In this document: piece after piece, positions 1 to 10,659 of the stretch
Layout: each line of letters begins with the position of its first letter
How positions within the stretch are numbered: the first letter of the stretch is position 1
Assembly (NCBI RefSeq): GCF_037126465.1
Contig: NC_088201.1
Coordinates: forward strand, 87,262,273-87,326,272
Direction of reading: 5' to 3'
DNA from: Ornithodoros turicata
Lineage: Eukaryota; Arthropoda; Arachnida; Ixodida; Argasidae
Length of the DNA: 64,000 nt
The notes under the pieces: generated by a model
Database searches by the model: none
Seen by the model: only the letters and a program-made list of their open reading frames with translations
Told to the model about the DNA's origin: nothing
Made by a program: the position numbers and the translations under genes

Positions 1-55
1 TTTTTTTTTTTTCAGTAAATGTGTGCGTGTGTGTGTGTTTTGAGCTTTTTGCCAG

Positions 56-226
56 AGCTCTTGGATTGCGTCCCTGCGAAAGAAGTTCAAAAACGAGCGG
101 AGAAAAATGTCAAATAACGATCAAGTTCAAGAGAGCCGCCTGAAATTTGTAACCAAACGGCAGTCAACTAGCACCGAGCAAGTGGACTGTTCGCAGCAGC
201 CTGAACTAGAGAGAACAAAGTGTCAG
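56..226 (+). CDS. Internal exon of a SAMD3-like gene (partial)
   Basis: An open 171-nt segment (57 codons) is bounded by a pyrimidine-rich AG acceptor at 54-55 and a CAG|GTATTT donor at 226/227. In phase 0 it begins SSWIASLRKKFKNERRK, closely parallel to the exon at 30816-30992 (DSWLFALRNKFKNERRK). This W...LR.KFK.ERR signature matches the region after the conserved YPS...Y block in SAMD3-like proteins, an animal family of unknown biochemical function that is often multicopy and transposon-associated. The rest of the exon is polar and shows no domain I recognise. Preceding exons would lie left of the window and no following exon was found. It differs enough from the 30.8 kb exon to be a separate paralogue. 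Whether the gene is functional cannot be told from one exon. Confidence 0.55.
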
Positions 227-1010
227 GTATTTTCCTCACTTCCTGCTCACTGCAGCTTCCTACATGGCGAGACATTCGTATTCCTCCTCACTATTTCGCA
301 ATCTTTGACGAGAAAGATATTGCAGAAACGTCCTAATCAACTGCGTAACAGTATGAATGTTATCTTCGTGTTCTAAATACTGCTCATGGTGGTGTTAAGA
401 CAAGCTTGATGGCTACAGTAGCTGAACACGTACATTAAAGTTTAGTTGGTGAGCTTAAAAGGGCACTAAAATGCACATACAAGTTCACTTTAAATTGTGC
501 TAATTTTGCACTTGTTCTCGTAATTCAAAAGTTTGGTTCCGCTACAGAACTACAATCAAAATTATACCGGGCTCTTTCTTGCATCGTGACGAACTAGTGA
601 ACGTCGCTTCTGCTCGTGCATTCGTATTTTGTGTCTATGCTGTGCGTGCCATGCCTCGAAGCAGTTCAGGCAAACACATAGTGTGTTTCTCGAAGCAGAC
701 TGATGTCGCATTCCTAAGGACGTGAAAATAATCGTTGTCGCTAGAACATTTTTCGTGCCCGTGTGCTACACACACTATATGATAAATATCTTGAAGATTG
801 TGATGGCACATGTGACCTACCTGGTGAAAAAGAATTCTAACGGAATTGGGTTTTTGCGAATTCCAACTAAATCCCTTCCGAGTGAAGGCAAAGCATATAC
901 TTTGTTGCCAAGACCGGTTGAAGGTGGATGGAAACTTTTCATCGAGAGTGTCCAGCTCGTTAAGGGGATTGTTGACAGACAAATGCAAGATATTGCTAAG
1001 TCCTGATGTA
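227..1010. other. No gene recognised
   Basis: Presumed intronic or intergenic DNA after the exon at 56-226. A short open frame at 722-1006 has no family resemblance and no splice or composition support. Nothing else was recognised. Confidence 0.4.
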
Positions 1011-1012
1011 GT

Positions 1013-1086
1013 ACAACAATAATGAAGATACCTCCTATTGCCCAGGGCGCTCCCTCTGCAATAGGAGGTATCTTCATTATTGTTGT
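1013..1086. repeat. Perfect 29-bp inverted repeat (hairpin)
   Basis: Arms 1013-1041 and 1058-1086 are exact reverse complements (ACAACAATAATGAAGATACC at the left start) around a 16-nt spacer. Weaker pairing continues outward to about 1002 and 1097. It may be the core of a small foldback element. No target duplication is obvious. Confidence 0.85.
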
Positions 1087-1138
1087 AATACAACAGGACA
1101 TCAGTGTCTTCGTTTGTATCTGTATATATATATATATA

Positions 1139-1603
1139 TATAATGCAGGGAAAAAAGCCATTAAAGGAAAAAATAAATGATACTAGACGTGTTTGTAATT
1201 CAAACTTACAGATTAACATGGCTTCTATGGCTGCACGCAGAAAAACAGATACTCATGGAACGATGCGGTAGCACCAGAGGACACGTGTTTCGCCGTGTTT
1301 GCGGCTCGTCGGCCCTGGGTAGCTGCGCATCGTTCCGAATTGGCAAACCAGGGGTCACTCGGCGAGCGATATACACCTGGGAGGGTGACTGAGCACTCCT
1401 GAATGCCACAGTGCAAGCCAGTGAATTATAATGCAGGGAAAAAAGCCATTAAAGGAAAAAATAAATGATACTAGACGTGTTTGTAATTCAAACTTACAGA
1501 TTAACATGGCTTCTATGGCTGCACGCAGAAAAACAGATACTCCTGGAACGATGCGGTAGCACCAGAGGACACGTGTTTCGCCGTGTTTGCGGCTCGTCGG
1601 CCC
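1139..1603. repeat. Direct repeat, 177 bp, 288-bp period
   Basis: Positions 1139-1315 and 1427-1603 are nearly identical; the one difference I see is A versus C just before GGAACGATGCGG. Each copy follows TATA and starts TAATGCAGGGAAAAAAGCC. The first copy runs on into unique sequence, while the second runs into the palindrome at 1536-1676. (TA)n tracts lie at about 1122-1140 and 1674-1706, suggesting slippage or transposition at TA-rich DNA. Confidence 0.85.
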
Positions 1604-1671
1604 ACCCTGGGCCGACGAGCCGCAAACACGGCGAAACACGTGTCCTCTGGTGCTACCGCATCGTTCCATGA

Positions 1672-1676
<5 letters not shown>
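1536..1676. repeat. Long near-perfect palindrome, about 69-bp arms
   Basis: Arms 1545-1604 and 1608-1667 are perfect 60-bp reverse complements around CCC. With one mismatch the pairing extends to about 1536 and 1676. The left arm is also present, without its partner, in the upstream direct repeat. Overlapping open frames here are mirror images of the palindrome, not genes. Confidence 0.9.
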
Positions 1677-1709
<33 letters not shown>

Positions 1710-1764
1710 TTCCCTTTGTTTCTACTGGTACATACACATGCTGCGTGTATGGCTACCTGATAAC

Positions 1765-1791
1765 CTGATGAAGTGCAGGCTCTGCATGAAA
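1765..1791 (+). ncRNA. Possible hammerhead-ribozyme core
   Basis: CTGATGA at 1765-1771 is followed by a 6-bp stem (GTGCAG/CTGCAT, one G-T pair) with a GCT loop and then GAAA at 1788-1791, the conserved order of a hammerhead core. A single extra A lies between the core and the stem, and I could not identify convincing stems I and III or the cleavage site. Such motifs are known in Penelope-like elements. This is a weak call. An AATAAA lies at about 1811. Confidence 0.2.
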
Positions 1792-1929
1792 GTCTTGTTT
1801 TACCGTTTTAAATAAAAGTTGCTCCTAACAGTCTTCTCATTACTGTTGTGCTACATAGAAACGCGGATTTTTGACATCGCCTTGTTATCTGTTCTGTTCA
1901 AACCTTGATGTGTTTGTTTGCCGATACAT

Positions 1930-2262
1930 ATAAGGTGTATGATAAGCCTCGCCGGAGCTGACTCTCACCGCCTTGAAGCTGTCCAAAAGCAAACGCTTCG
2001 CATTTTGCACTATCCATATTTCCGCTGCGCCATGGGACTCCAGCCTTACAGTTATGAACTACTACTCCACCACGCTGGCCTCATTACCCTTTCAAGTCAG
2101 CGCGACATTACCGATGCCACTTTCCTATACAAATGCATTAATTCTCAAACTGGCTGCCCACAGTTGCTAGGATTTCTGCATTTTGCTGTTCCACGTGTGT
2201 CCTTATGGAAGCATCCTACATTTTTTACCCCAATGTATGTGAAGGAGACCCAATCTCGCTGA
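1930..2262 (+). pseudogene. LINE reverse-transcriptase C-terminal fragment
   Basis: An open frame ends at 2262 with a sequence typical of the tail of CR1/L2/Jockey-type non-LTR polymerases: a HRLEAVQKQTLRI motif (the LE.VQ+...RI signature downstream of the palm and thumb), followed by a region containing two LL-rich helices. The catalytic FADD motif is absent, so this is a 5'-truncated remnant. No poly(A) or microsatellite tail is clear after 2262. It is unlikely to be expressed. Confidence 0.5.
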
Positions 2263-2279
2263 CAAAACCCTCATAAACT

Positions 2280-3120
2280 GGCTGTCATGCGAAACTTTTT
2301 CTACGTGTATTTCGTAGCTAGGTATTATTATTAATGTGGTGGTAAGAGGGTGTGACAGTCCTTTCAGCTTCTGACAGGTGCTTGCACCCCAAGCTAAGCG
2401 AGATCTGTGTTCTTGTTTAGCATTACATGTATGCATTGCAGCGAGGTCACTTGCAAGCAACAATGCATCATCCCCTGTATTGAACGATCCCCAACCACAA
2501 CAGACACATTCAGGTATCGTATTTATGGCCCCGTTGTAAAAATTCAAGATGCACAACTTGCAATTGTACCAAGTGTACACAGCCAACTGTTGATGTGCCC
2601 AGTGGACAGACATGCAGGGTGCTTTTTTAGCTGTGCCAAATTTTTTAAAAGTTACTTTGGGAAACTTGGTGGCCACTAGGAACAAGGTGGCTGTGCACTG
2701 AGGCTGCGAATTAAGACAGTTGTTTCAATGATCCACTTTACAGTGCATATTCCATTTACAGTGGTGGAACTGACAAATTGCTGTTCGTAGCAGCTCTTGT
2801 AGCAGGAAAAATGTAAAAATGTTGTAGCAAGTTTTGCTGCTTTCGGAGCAGAGCGCACAGAGCCCTAATTCTGTTGCAAAGAGCAGAAGAACATTGGTGT
2901 TCTACTGGCGCCATCCCAGAGCAGTATATAGACGTCCTGACAGTACCCGGACTACCATCTCTACAAGAATATAATGCTGTTAGAAGCCAATCTCGCTTGC
3001 CCTGAAACACAAGCCTGGAGTATTGGTTCTCTTCAGTTGTCAACTCGCACATTGCGGCTTCTGTGTCGGCACCAATCACTATGCTTTCTTTCCAGTTTTA
3101 TGACAGGTTTAAGTCAATGC
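2280..3120. other. No gene recognised
   Basis: Short overlapping open frames on both strands have no recognisable motif. Nothing repeat-like was identified by eye. Confidence 0.35.
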
Positions 3121-3123
3121 ACT

Positions 3124-3633
3124 TCAATGCCACACCGGACTTGTCTCAGTAAGCTTCTGCACGCAAAAAAAAAAAAAAAAAAAACGCCGCCGCAGGATCA
3201 CTTTTACGAGGTTTTCCATTTGGGAGAAAAATATGTGCAGCAGAAGCTCAGTCCGCCGGAACAGAATCGGGAATCCCACAAACACGTCCGCGCAATTGCG
3301 CAGAAAAGGCATCGTGGCCATGAACTTCTTGTCATTCAAGGACTGTCTCAGATGATTGTATAGCACCAGATAGAGACCTCGACCCTGTGAGAGAGTAATA
3401 TAGCTTTCAGTCCTGGAAACTGCTGGATCAAGAGCCGGACCAAGTGTCAGCCAGCGCAGAATGACATGGCGAAGAAAGACAATTTGAGATACACCAAATG
3501 CATTCCGACTGAACTTCAAACGTTTGCTTTGCGATGCTGAGTACTCGAAGTAGTGATAACAACCGAGAACAGCAGCTTCCACATGGCTCGACGCAGCAAG
3601 TCTACGACCGAAACCATTATACGCCTTATGCAA
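3124..3633 (-). pseudogene. hAT-like transposase fragment
   Basis: The frame contains LRHVILRWLTLGPALD and, about 40 residues later, MPFLRNCADVFVGFPILFRR. This resembles the RWLSLG...LP.F...N..FQ...P.IH segment of the domesticated or transposon-derived hAT-like proteins related to the C17orf113/ZMYM group. The fragment covers roughly the second half of the RNase-H-like insertion domain; the catalytic ends are missing. A pure A tract (about 20 nt, 3165-3184 on the plus strand) interrupts it near the 3' end, encoding a run of phenylalanines. I read it as a decayed fragment rather than a gene. Confidence 0.45.
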
Positions 3634-3932
3634 AGAGGAAGAGGAGCTGGATTCAGTTGTTCTTTGAGTTCAAGGCCGCTCCAGGCTGAAACAGGTAGGA
3701 CGTGGTGCTACACGTAAAACAAACAAAAACACAATACCGAAAACAAAAACAAAAAACGAAGCACCGTCGTATAGGGGTGTCCACACTGAAGGTTATTTTA
3801 ATTTTGCCCTCAAACTTTCATGTAACTATACTGAGGTTCAGTGCGACTAGCAATTGGGAATGTAGTTTACATCATCGGGCTGCAAGTGGGCCATACCCGA
3901 TAGGGCCCATTTAGAGCTTCATCTAGAACCGT

Positions 3933-5246
3933 AATTATAAGTAAGGCCCCTGGTTTTCTGCTGCGGCAAATTCAAAATTCCGCGGCACTGACTTGTAAAT
4001 TCCGCGATTTTCCGCGGCAAGGAGTCCATGGGTGCTTGAAGCGGGAAACACTATTTTCTTGGATAATGTGAGTACAAAAGGTATTTTATAAACTTCAGCA
4101 TTACATGATACCTTATGATCTCCTCTGACTGCGAATGCTGTTGTCAGCTACAATCATTTTACACCTGTTGAAAGATAGTCCAGCATCTGCAAAGTTTATA
4201 GGAATTGACAAATACTTGATCGACATAAACGCCAAATTCGGAGCAAACACCCGAATTCCGTTTCAAAACCCAATTATCGTATTTACTCGCATAATTTGCG
4301 CACTTTTTCTCCCTAAAAATCGGAGAATTTAGGGGTGCGCAAATTGCGCGGGAACGTTCGTTACGATATTCAAGCGACGCAAAATTTCGAAATTTTAGTA
4401 TGCGGGTCATATAGACTCTTGGTTGGGCCGATACTGACGTTATCACTGCATTGCGCGAGCGCAAAAGACGCACCCAAATACCGCCGACGGTCGGGAGGCA
4501 AAACGGCGGCCCACTACCGCTCATATACCGGTGAAATACGTCGAGATGCTGCTGGAAGACACCACTTGTCCGCACTTGGCAACCGAAAGCACACTATGTT
4601 CGCAAACTTGCTATGTTGTGCTGTAAGGTTTGTCCAGCGTTTCTTTCCGCGTTTCGTAGCCCGAGTGACAGTATCGTCCACCGCGTCAACGGATCATCAC
4701 TCGAAAGTGCGCGCAAATCAAACAAAATCACCGCAATATAACCCCGGTAGCACTGACGGCGTTGCGAAAGGTAATCGCCACGGTCGCTGAGACGCGCGTG
4801 CCAGATATCCACGCACGGAAACACGGGTGCGCATATTACGCGATTTTTAGCTTTCTTGTCATTTTTAGTGCTAAACTAAAGAAAAATATACGATGCGCAA
4901 ATTAACCGATGACGTAAAATACGCGAGAAAATATGTCGAAGTCGAAGGGTCGGTGTACCTTGGAGCGGTTTGCAGCGTGCGCAGCAGGCGCTTTTATCTG
5001 ACGTTATTCCGCGTGAGCGTGCAATACTTCTCCTCCGACGCTGCACGTCGTAGTAACTGTCCACATAGCGCCAATCGCGTCCTTCGACCCAATCGGACTT
5101 CCGCGGAATTCCGTGGAAAACGTCGCGAAATTTCGAGCAAAATAAGGGATTCCGCGAAATTCCGTGCCAAACGAAGGATTCCGCGATGGATTCCGGATTC
5201 CGTGAAATTTCGCGGAACCGGGGAAAACCCGGGTCCTTAATTATGA
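3933..5246. mobile_element. MITE-like element with TTCCGCGG-rich ends
   Basis: The left end (TTATAAGTAAGGCCCCTGGTTTTC, about 3934) and the right end (reverse complement TCATAATTAAGGACCCGGGTTTTCC, about 5246) are imperfect inverted repeats. Both inner flanks are rich in TTCCGCGG/AAATTTCGCGG motifs. No transposase frame is present. A second element lies inside it at 4279-4923. Confidence 0.5.
4279..4923. mobile_element. Nested pogo/Tigger-like non-autonomous element
   Basis: The left terminus CGTATTTACTCGCATAATTTGCGC pairs with the right terminus, which ends GTAAAATACG (reverse complement CGTATTTTACGTCATCGGTTAATTTGCGC). Sub-terminal GCGCAAATT motifs repeat on both sides. This end structure is typical of pogo/Tigger-type MITEs, but I cannot verify the TA duplication. 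It is inserted within the 3933-5246 element. Confidence 0.5.
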
Positions 5247-5473
5247 GCAACGCAGCCTTGCTGGTGCCTTGCTCACGTGCAGCATTCCCCTAAACTTCGT
5301 TTTGTTCTGGCTGTGCGAATTGTATCTGCCAAAAGCGCAGTTTAGGAAATTGCTTGAATCCTAGCAGAAGTTTTATGTAAATGGAACTGCTTGAAACGCC
5401 ACGCAAGTTACGAGTACAATTGCGTGTGCTGGCCCGGGTATCCGAATCCTTAGAACAAGGTGCGAGTTGTTTG

Positions 5474-5677
5474 GTGGTGGGTGGTGATGGTGATGGGGCT
5501 CGCCGTTGTCGGCCTCACTGAGGCGGGCAACGGCACGACTTCCGCCCTGGGGGAATGTGCGTCCTGGGCAGACTTCTAAGGGAACTGTGCCAACCATATG
5601 TCTGAAAGCGTCTGAGGAACACCCATGAAAAACCCCAGACATCACAGCCGGCACCGGGAGTCGAACACGGGTACCTC
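5474..5677 (-). mobile_element. 5'-truncated tRNA-derived SINE with 12-bp target duplication
   Basis: On the minus strand it begins at a B-box-like GTGTTCGACTCCCGG and continues through a conserved body (GGGTTTTTCATGGGTG, CAGACGCTTTCAGACATATG) to a CACC/ATC-rich tail. The insertion is flanked by exact 12-bp direct repeats, GCGAGTTGTTTG at 5462-5473 and 5678-5689. The A-box half of the tRNA head is missing, so the copy is 5'-truncated. The overlapping open frames are not genes. Confidence 0.8.
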
Positions 5678-5699
5678 GCGAGTTGTTTGATTAAGCTCT

Positions 5700-6330
5700 C
5701 ACGCGACTCAAGACCCAATAGCGATCTCCAGTTGTAACACATCAGTGCCCTTACCTCTGAGTTTTAATAGGGACATCACGGCCAGTTACGATTCAACGAT
5801 GACATTGAACTCGTGTTTGACGTGAGCCGCATGCTACGGCTGCACGCGAGCCGCCAGAGCGTGCATTATTACAATTTTAAGTTTCGGTTTCTACATCCAG
5901 AGTTCGTTTTTGGAGCAGCCTTGGCGCAAATTCTTCGAAAAAACGGCTATTTGTAGCAGCATGAAGCAGGATTCGGGCTTTGGCGCAAATGGCGCAGCAG
6001 TTCCACCACTACATTTATGAAAATGAAGCACAACCCTTTGTCTTCCCCATTCGTTTACTTCTTTTTTTCTGTCTTTAAAAAACATGATAACGCCGGTCGT
6101 GAGCTTGCATCACCGGTGTCGACGCTACTGTGATGCCAAGGCGTGGGAGGAAATAATGGCGGCAGTCACTCCTATCCCGAGCAGTTTCGATTTCCTTAAT
6201 ATATTTCGACTTGCTTAGAATATTTAGCACGGCAGTACGTACAAGCAGTGATTATTGTGTTTATTTCACTGTGTGGTTTGAGAATATGGACCTTGGGCCT
6301 CTATAAATGCAGTGTGCCCTCTAAAGCCAG
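5700..6330. other. No gene recognised
   Basis: Unique-looking DNA. A minus-strand frame at 5891-6085 is short and has no recognisable features. Confidence 0.35.
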
Positions 6331-6332
6331 TA

Positions 6333-6906
6333 CCGTAATTTCACGCGTATTAGCCGCGGCTTATGCGCAATTTTTGTTTTCTCACGAGCGCTCTGCGGCT
6401 TATCGACCTGTGCGGCCTATTTGATGACTATTTTTTCCTGGTATTTTCCCCATACGCCGGTTTTAACGAAAGGGCCGACAGTGTCTCTGGAACAGCACTG
6501 CCCTGCCGATGCACGCGAGCAGTGCGTAACAGGGACGGGTCCACATTCGAGTAGATTGATCTTCCTGATGCATTCCCCCAAGCAGCTTTAACGAAAGTGG
6601 TGACAGTGATTCACGTCTTCTGGAAGACCACTGACCCATCAATCCATGAAAAACGCCCAACAAAGGCACAATGCGATCTTGGTAGAACTCTAGAGCTGAC
6701 CTCCTTTGTTATACACTATGCCGACCCTGTAGTATGGACCCCAAGGTTTATGGCCTTCTCTATGGTTTCCTTTGTCTCACAAATCAGTCGTCTCGTATTG
6801 CCGGCTCTCGTATGTCGCGGCTTATCTGCCAGAAAATTTTCAAAACGTTCCTAAAAACGCGTCCTGCGGCTTATCTGCGGTGCGGCTTATACACTTGAAA
6901 TTACGA
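6333..6906. mobile_element. Pogo/Tigger-like MITE with TA target sites
   Basis: Left end CCGTAATTTCACGCGTATTA and right end GTATACACTTGAAATTACGA (on the opposite strand CGTAATTTCAAGTGTATAAGCC) form a TIR of about 24 bp with a few mismatches. It is flanked by TA at 6331-6332 and 6907-6908. Sub-terminal GCGGCTTAT repeats occur near both ends. There is no transposase frame. Confidence 0.65.
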
Positions 6907-7802
6907 TAATTGAAAGCTAATTAAAATATCTCCGCGAAGCCTTCTCATCACACAGGCAATTTTGTTCCAAGTGGTCATCAAGTCGGATAAACTAATAGCA
7001 AAGTTACGTGTCCTAATGCACCTCCTTTTTCTTTGATAATTTGGCGCAGCTGAAAAACGAAAACACCCTCTATATGTATTATGAAATGCTCAACTTGACA
7101 CTCATTCGCATTAAAACCTTTTCATCGCAGGGCTGTCAGTGCATCTCACTTCCGAAACAGGTAACTTGCATGGTGGCACCAAATTCAAAGCTATTGACAG
7201 GTTATTTCTGAGAAACTAATAATCAGCTCTGGCATGACAATGCAATTTGTATTTCCCAAGATGCTTCACATAGTCTTACTTACAGATACATATTTGTGAC
7301 ATTACTCGTACATGGACTTGTATACATGCCAGCGATACAAACATTTTTTTAGATATAAGTGGCTTTTGCAGGTACTGTTGGGGACACGGTTTCCTAAAAT
7401 CGCCTGCCGGTACTTCGCCGACCCATATTACGCCTGTTGCCCTTGAAACCGTTGGGTCAATATTGTATTTCAAGGTGGACCATGTGCTGCACGTGTTTAT
7501 TACACGAAATAAATAGTCTTGCAACACCTGGAGATTTGAGATGAGATAAACCAAGGAATGCTGATTTTAGACAACCGTGTGCCCTACAGTACGTTGAACG
7601 CAGTGAACGATCCACAGGAACTGACCGTCGGCCGATGCGAGATTAAGGTAAGCCAAAATAGTGCACTTCCTGACTGCATATTTTACCTATTCTTATAGGT
7701 GTGGGCCTATTCGAATGTTGGATTATGAATACCTGAAATATCCTCCTCTGAATATCAATGACATTTCGAGCGCAATTTCACAAGACGAAAGCTTATACTA
7801 TA

Positions 7803-8400
7803 CAGTCGAACCTGGCTAATATGATATCCCCGCTTTAACCTTTTTTCTCGGGAACCGTTCCTTCCCAATGGCCTCCTCTAGTTCGTTAATACGACACTTT
7901 GTTTATTCTGACAACGACGGGTATTTTCAACACCAACTAGGGGCTTTACCCTCGTTACTATGACCCTTGGTCAATGAACCGGCTGTTCTCCTGACCGCTA
8001 ACGGCCAAAACGCGGATACGCATTTTGGGTGACTCATGATGCCCCTTTCCGATGTGCTGAAAAGAGCAGTGTCCATGGTCATATGGTCATAGCGTCCCGC
8101 TGCAGCCATACGGCATTCATCGACCATGTCTGAGAAGAAGCGCAAACGAACAGAGATGACTGCCGGAATGAAGCGGATTTACGTCAGATTTGGAATTGCA
8201 CCAAGCAAACATATTCATCAGACTTTCTTAAAAAATAAAGTGCTATGGATTACCATTATTCGTATTCTGTTACCAGCTTACATAATTTTCTACCTTTCGA
8301 CGTTTGCGTAAAGGGCTTTGTACGACTTGTAACACGTGATGTTCGTTAATATGACAATTCGTTTTATGACCAAAATCCGCGGGAGCGGCCATGGTCATAT
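7803..8400. mobile_element. Possible Tigger-like MITE (CAGTCGAACCTGG end)
   Basis: The left edge CAGTCGAACCTGGCTAATATG and repeated GTTCGTTAATAYGAC motifs (about 7882 and 8341) resemble non-autonomous Tigger elements. Near 8390 the sequence CATGGTCATATGAACGAG is the inverted counterpart of the sub-terminal region, but the outermost right TIR is degraded. Boundaries are approximate. Confidence 0.35.
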
Positions 8401-8479
8401 GAACGAGTTTTAGTAGTATTAACTTTGCAACAGGTAACCCATGAAACCAACAAAGTCACAACTTTGCCTTCCTGATCCC

Positions 8480-8580
8480 CAGAAAAGTGCCCAGAAGCGT
8501 ACTAGCTAAGGGAAAATATAGTAATAGGTAATTTATGGGTAACTTAATAGGTAATAGGAATAATAAGTAACTTTTGCCAT
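8480..8580. repeat. TAATAGG-type short repeat tract
   Basis: Variants of GTAATAGGTAA and GTAACTT recur several times between about 8518 and 8575. It is a low-complexity tract just left of the MITE at 8629. Confidence 0.6.
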
Positions 8581-8628
8581 AAACGTTTGGCAGGACCTGT
8601 ACGGCACAGTTTACGCACACTGGTTTAA

Positions 8629-9274
8629 AGGACGACGGAAGCGAAAATAGGCTGCAAAGCTATTTGCCTCATATTGCGATGTGTACCAAAACAATCCGGA
8701 ATTCGACTTAGATTTGCGTATATTAGTTGAAATGCCGCCACAATCGCGATATAACATTCGGCCGTGGAGCACTCTGAGCCCCTGGTGAGCGTCGCCGCGC
8801 CGCCGTAGCAGACCACGGAAGTGACGCACGTTGGCTCTCCTGTTGGAGTTCCTGACTTTCATTTGGCGTTTCGGCTTACATCTAATTCCCGCTACGGGGA
8901 AAGAACGGAGACGAAGAAGCATGTACGAACCCATCTCTCATAGGATATATCGCCTTCAGACTTTCACGAGATTTCCGTATCGAACATCTTCAGGCGTTAT
9001 TCAGAATTCGCCGTGTTTGTGCCGTTTACCGGGCAGCCGCACATGGAGCGCGGGAGATATTTGACGTTACGCGCTCCACAGATTTTCCCGCAATGCTTGG
9101 CGCGCTCCATGGGCGATCGTGTCGGGTGGGCGACCCAGCGCGCTCGTAATCGTCAAAAATATGCCCATCCGTACAGCGTACTTGCAAAATACTGGTGGCA
9201 CCATAATTTTACATAATATTTACACCTTGTTCTGTCCCTTTTTTGCAATGGACAAATTTCGCTTCCGTTGTCCT
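8629..9274. mobile_element. TIR element flanked by TTAA
   Basis: Left AGGACGACGGAAGCGAAAAT and right ATTTCGCTTCCGTTGTCCT are inverted repeats with about two mismatches over 24 bp. Each is immediately flanked by TTAA (8625-8628 and 9275-9278). TTAA target sites are typical of piggyBac-type and a few other superfamilies, but the AGGAC terminus is not the canonical piggyBac end, so the superfamily is left open. No transposase is encoded. Confidence 0.7.
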
Positions 9275-9487
9275 TTAATACGTAAATATAGCTTGAGGGA
9301 CGCTTCCATGACCTCGCACACACTTCCATAGGCAGTAGTAGTTTACTCAACTCGGTGCTCAGTGTACCCTGACGGTGATCTAGTATTGCATGCGAGCATG
9401 AGACACATCCAAACCAAATCAAATTTGATTATTCCCTTTTTGAGGTTACCTTACGAATAGTCGGTGCTAGCAAGGATCTAATTACAG

Positions 9488-9640
9488 GTGCTGGAGCTTT
9501 CACTACTCGGGGGCAAGACTACAACAAAGATAGCTGCAAGAAGAATATTTGCCTACGTCATCAGCGACGAACTGGGGCAACACTATAGCTGGGAGGGCAA
9601 GAAAGGAAAACTGCTATTGAAAGGTCTCAGTCTGCAAGGC
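9488..9640 (+). CDS. Possible DUF4806-like exon
   Basis: The sequence after an ATTACAG acceptor (9481-9487) is open and reads LSLLGGKTTTKIAARRIF, then DELGQHYSWEGKKGK and LLLKGLSLQGII. The order LGG...R.I......LA..YSW.G.K.K..L..L resembles the DUF4806 domain, found in many arthropod proteins of unknown function and often next to transposon-derived genes. The frame stays open to 9808 but loses the family pattern after about 9640. No strong donor was seen, so the exon end is a guess. No other exon of the same gene was found nearby. Confidence 0.35.
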
Positions 9641-9829
9641 ATAATATTGCTTAAATATTTCATTCTATCTTCTACTGGAACCGTATTGAGTAGTTTGCAG
9701 CAAACTTTTTATGCTGGGAAACTGCCATTCTCTTTCGTTGTCTTGTTCAAGTGCCATTCACTGCCACAAGAAGTTCGAATAGTCGACAGAGTACGAAGCC
9801 CAAACTGAAATCGAAGAATGGCTCCGACA

Positions 9830-10655
9830 CGAAAAAGAAAGAGGTGAGAGGGCAAAGCACTGAAGCCATGCAAATTATACCAAAGAAAACTTCCTTTCCT
9901 TGACTGGTTCACCTCTTTTAATGACAAAGTGGGGTATGTAGACAGGACTGGCACATGAAGCAAACAGGGTGATATATTTAAGTTCTAGATGAAAATCTTA
10001 TTACAAGCAGTTACGTCAATAATGGTCTGAGCGGCTCGCACAGACGTACTGATCAAAATTAGTGTATGTAATACTCATGAAAGAAATCAGTCTTGCAAAA
10101 AGAATATTATGTGTTACTTCCTGCAGAACCCTATAATTTTTCCTATACCTCCGGACATGAATTGACGTATGAGTCATGCTGTATCTGATCGGAGTTGTGA
10201 GTATCCACTGAAGTATCAGTATACCACATGAATGAGAACTACTGGCTATCTCTGAAAATAAATTGTGCGCTTGCAGCTATATGTCTACTTCATAAAATCT
10301 TCAGCTTCTTGATGATGTATGACCTATAATTCACACCTTTCGAGGATGTATAGCATGCGTACAGATAAAGGACAGATGAAGCAGCAGCTTCTGGTGGTGC
10401 TAGACAAAGTGTCTATGCCAAGCGAAAACCTACAGTAAAATTCTTTAAAATAACCAGTGCGATGTAAATGGTGTTGCTCAAATGCATCTAAAAAGGTTAT
10501 ATACCACACGATTTTACAATTCTTATATTTTCTGATTCAGTATATTACATTCTTTCATTTGCATGCAATATTTACCTTTCAAAAGCTCTGACTAATGTGT
10601 AAAAGCCAGTGTCCCCGGTAACGAACTACAGCAGCGCAATTGGGCATCTGGCATG
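9830..10655. other. No gene recognised
   Basis: AT-richer sequence with scattered short frames only. No inverted repeats or splice-bounded coding blocks were noticed. Confidence 0.35.
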
Positions 10656-10659
10656 CCCT

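Noticed and set aside
1177..1768. Several overlapping open frames on both strands, including a YIYIYI-containing one
   Set aside because: They are translations of the direct repeat, the palindrome and (TA)n tracts in different frames; no independent coding evidence.
5373..5742. Open frames of 75-93 codons on the minus strand
   Set aside because: They lie within a SINE with clear target duplication.
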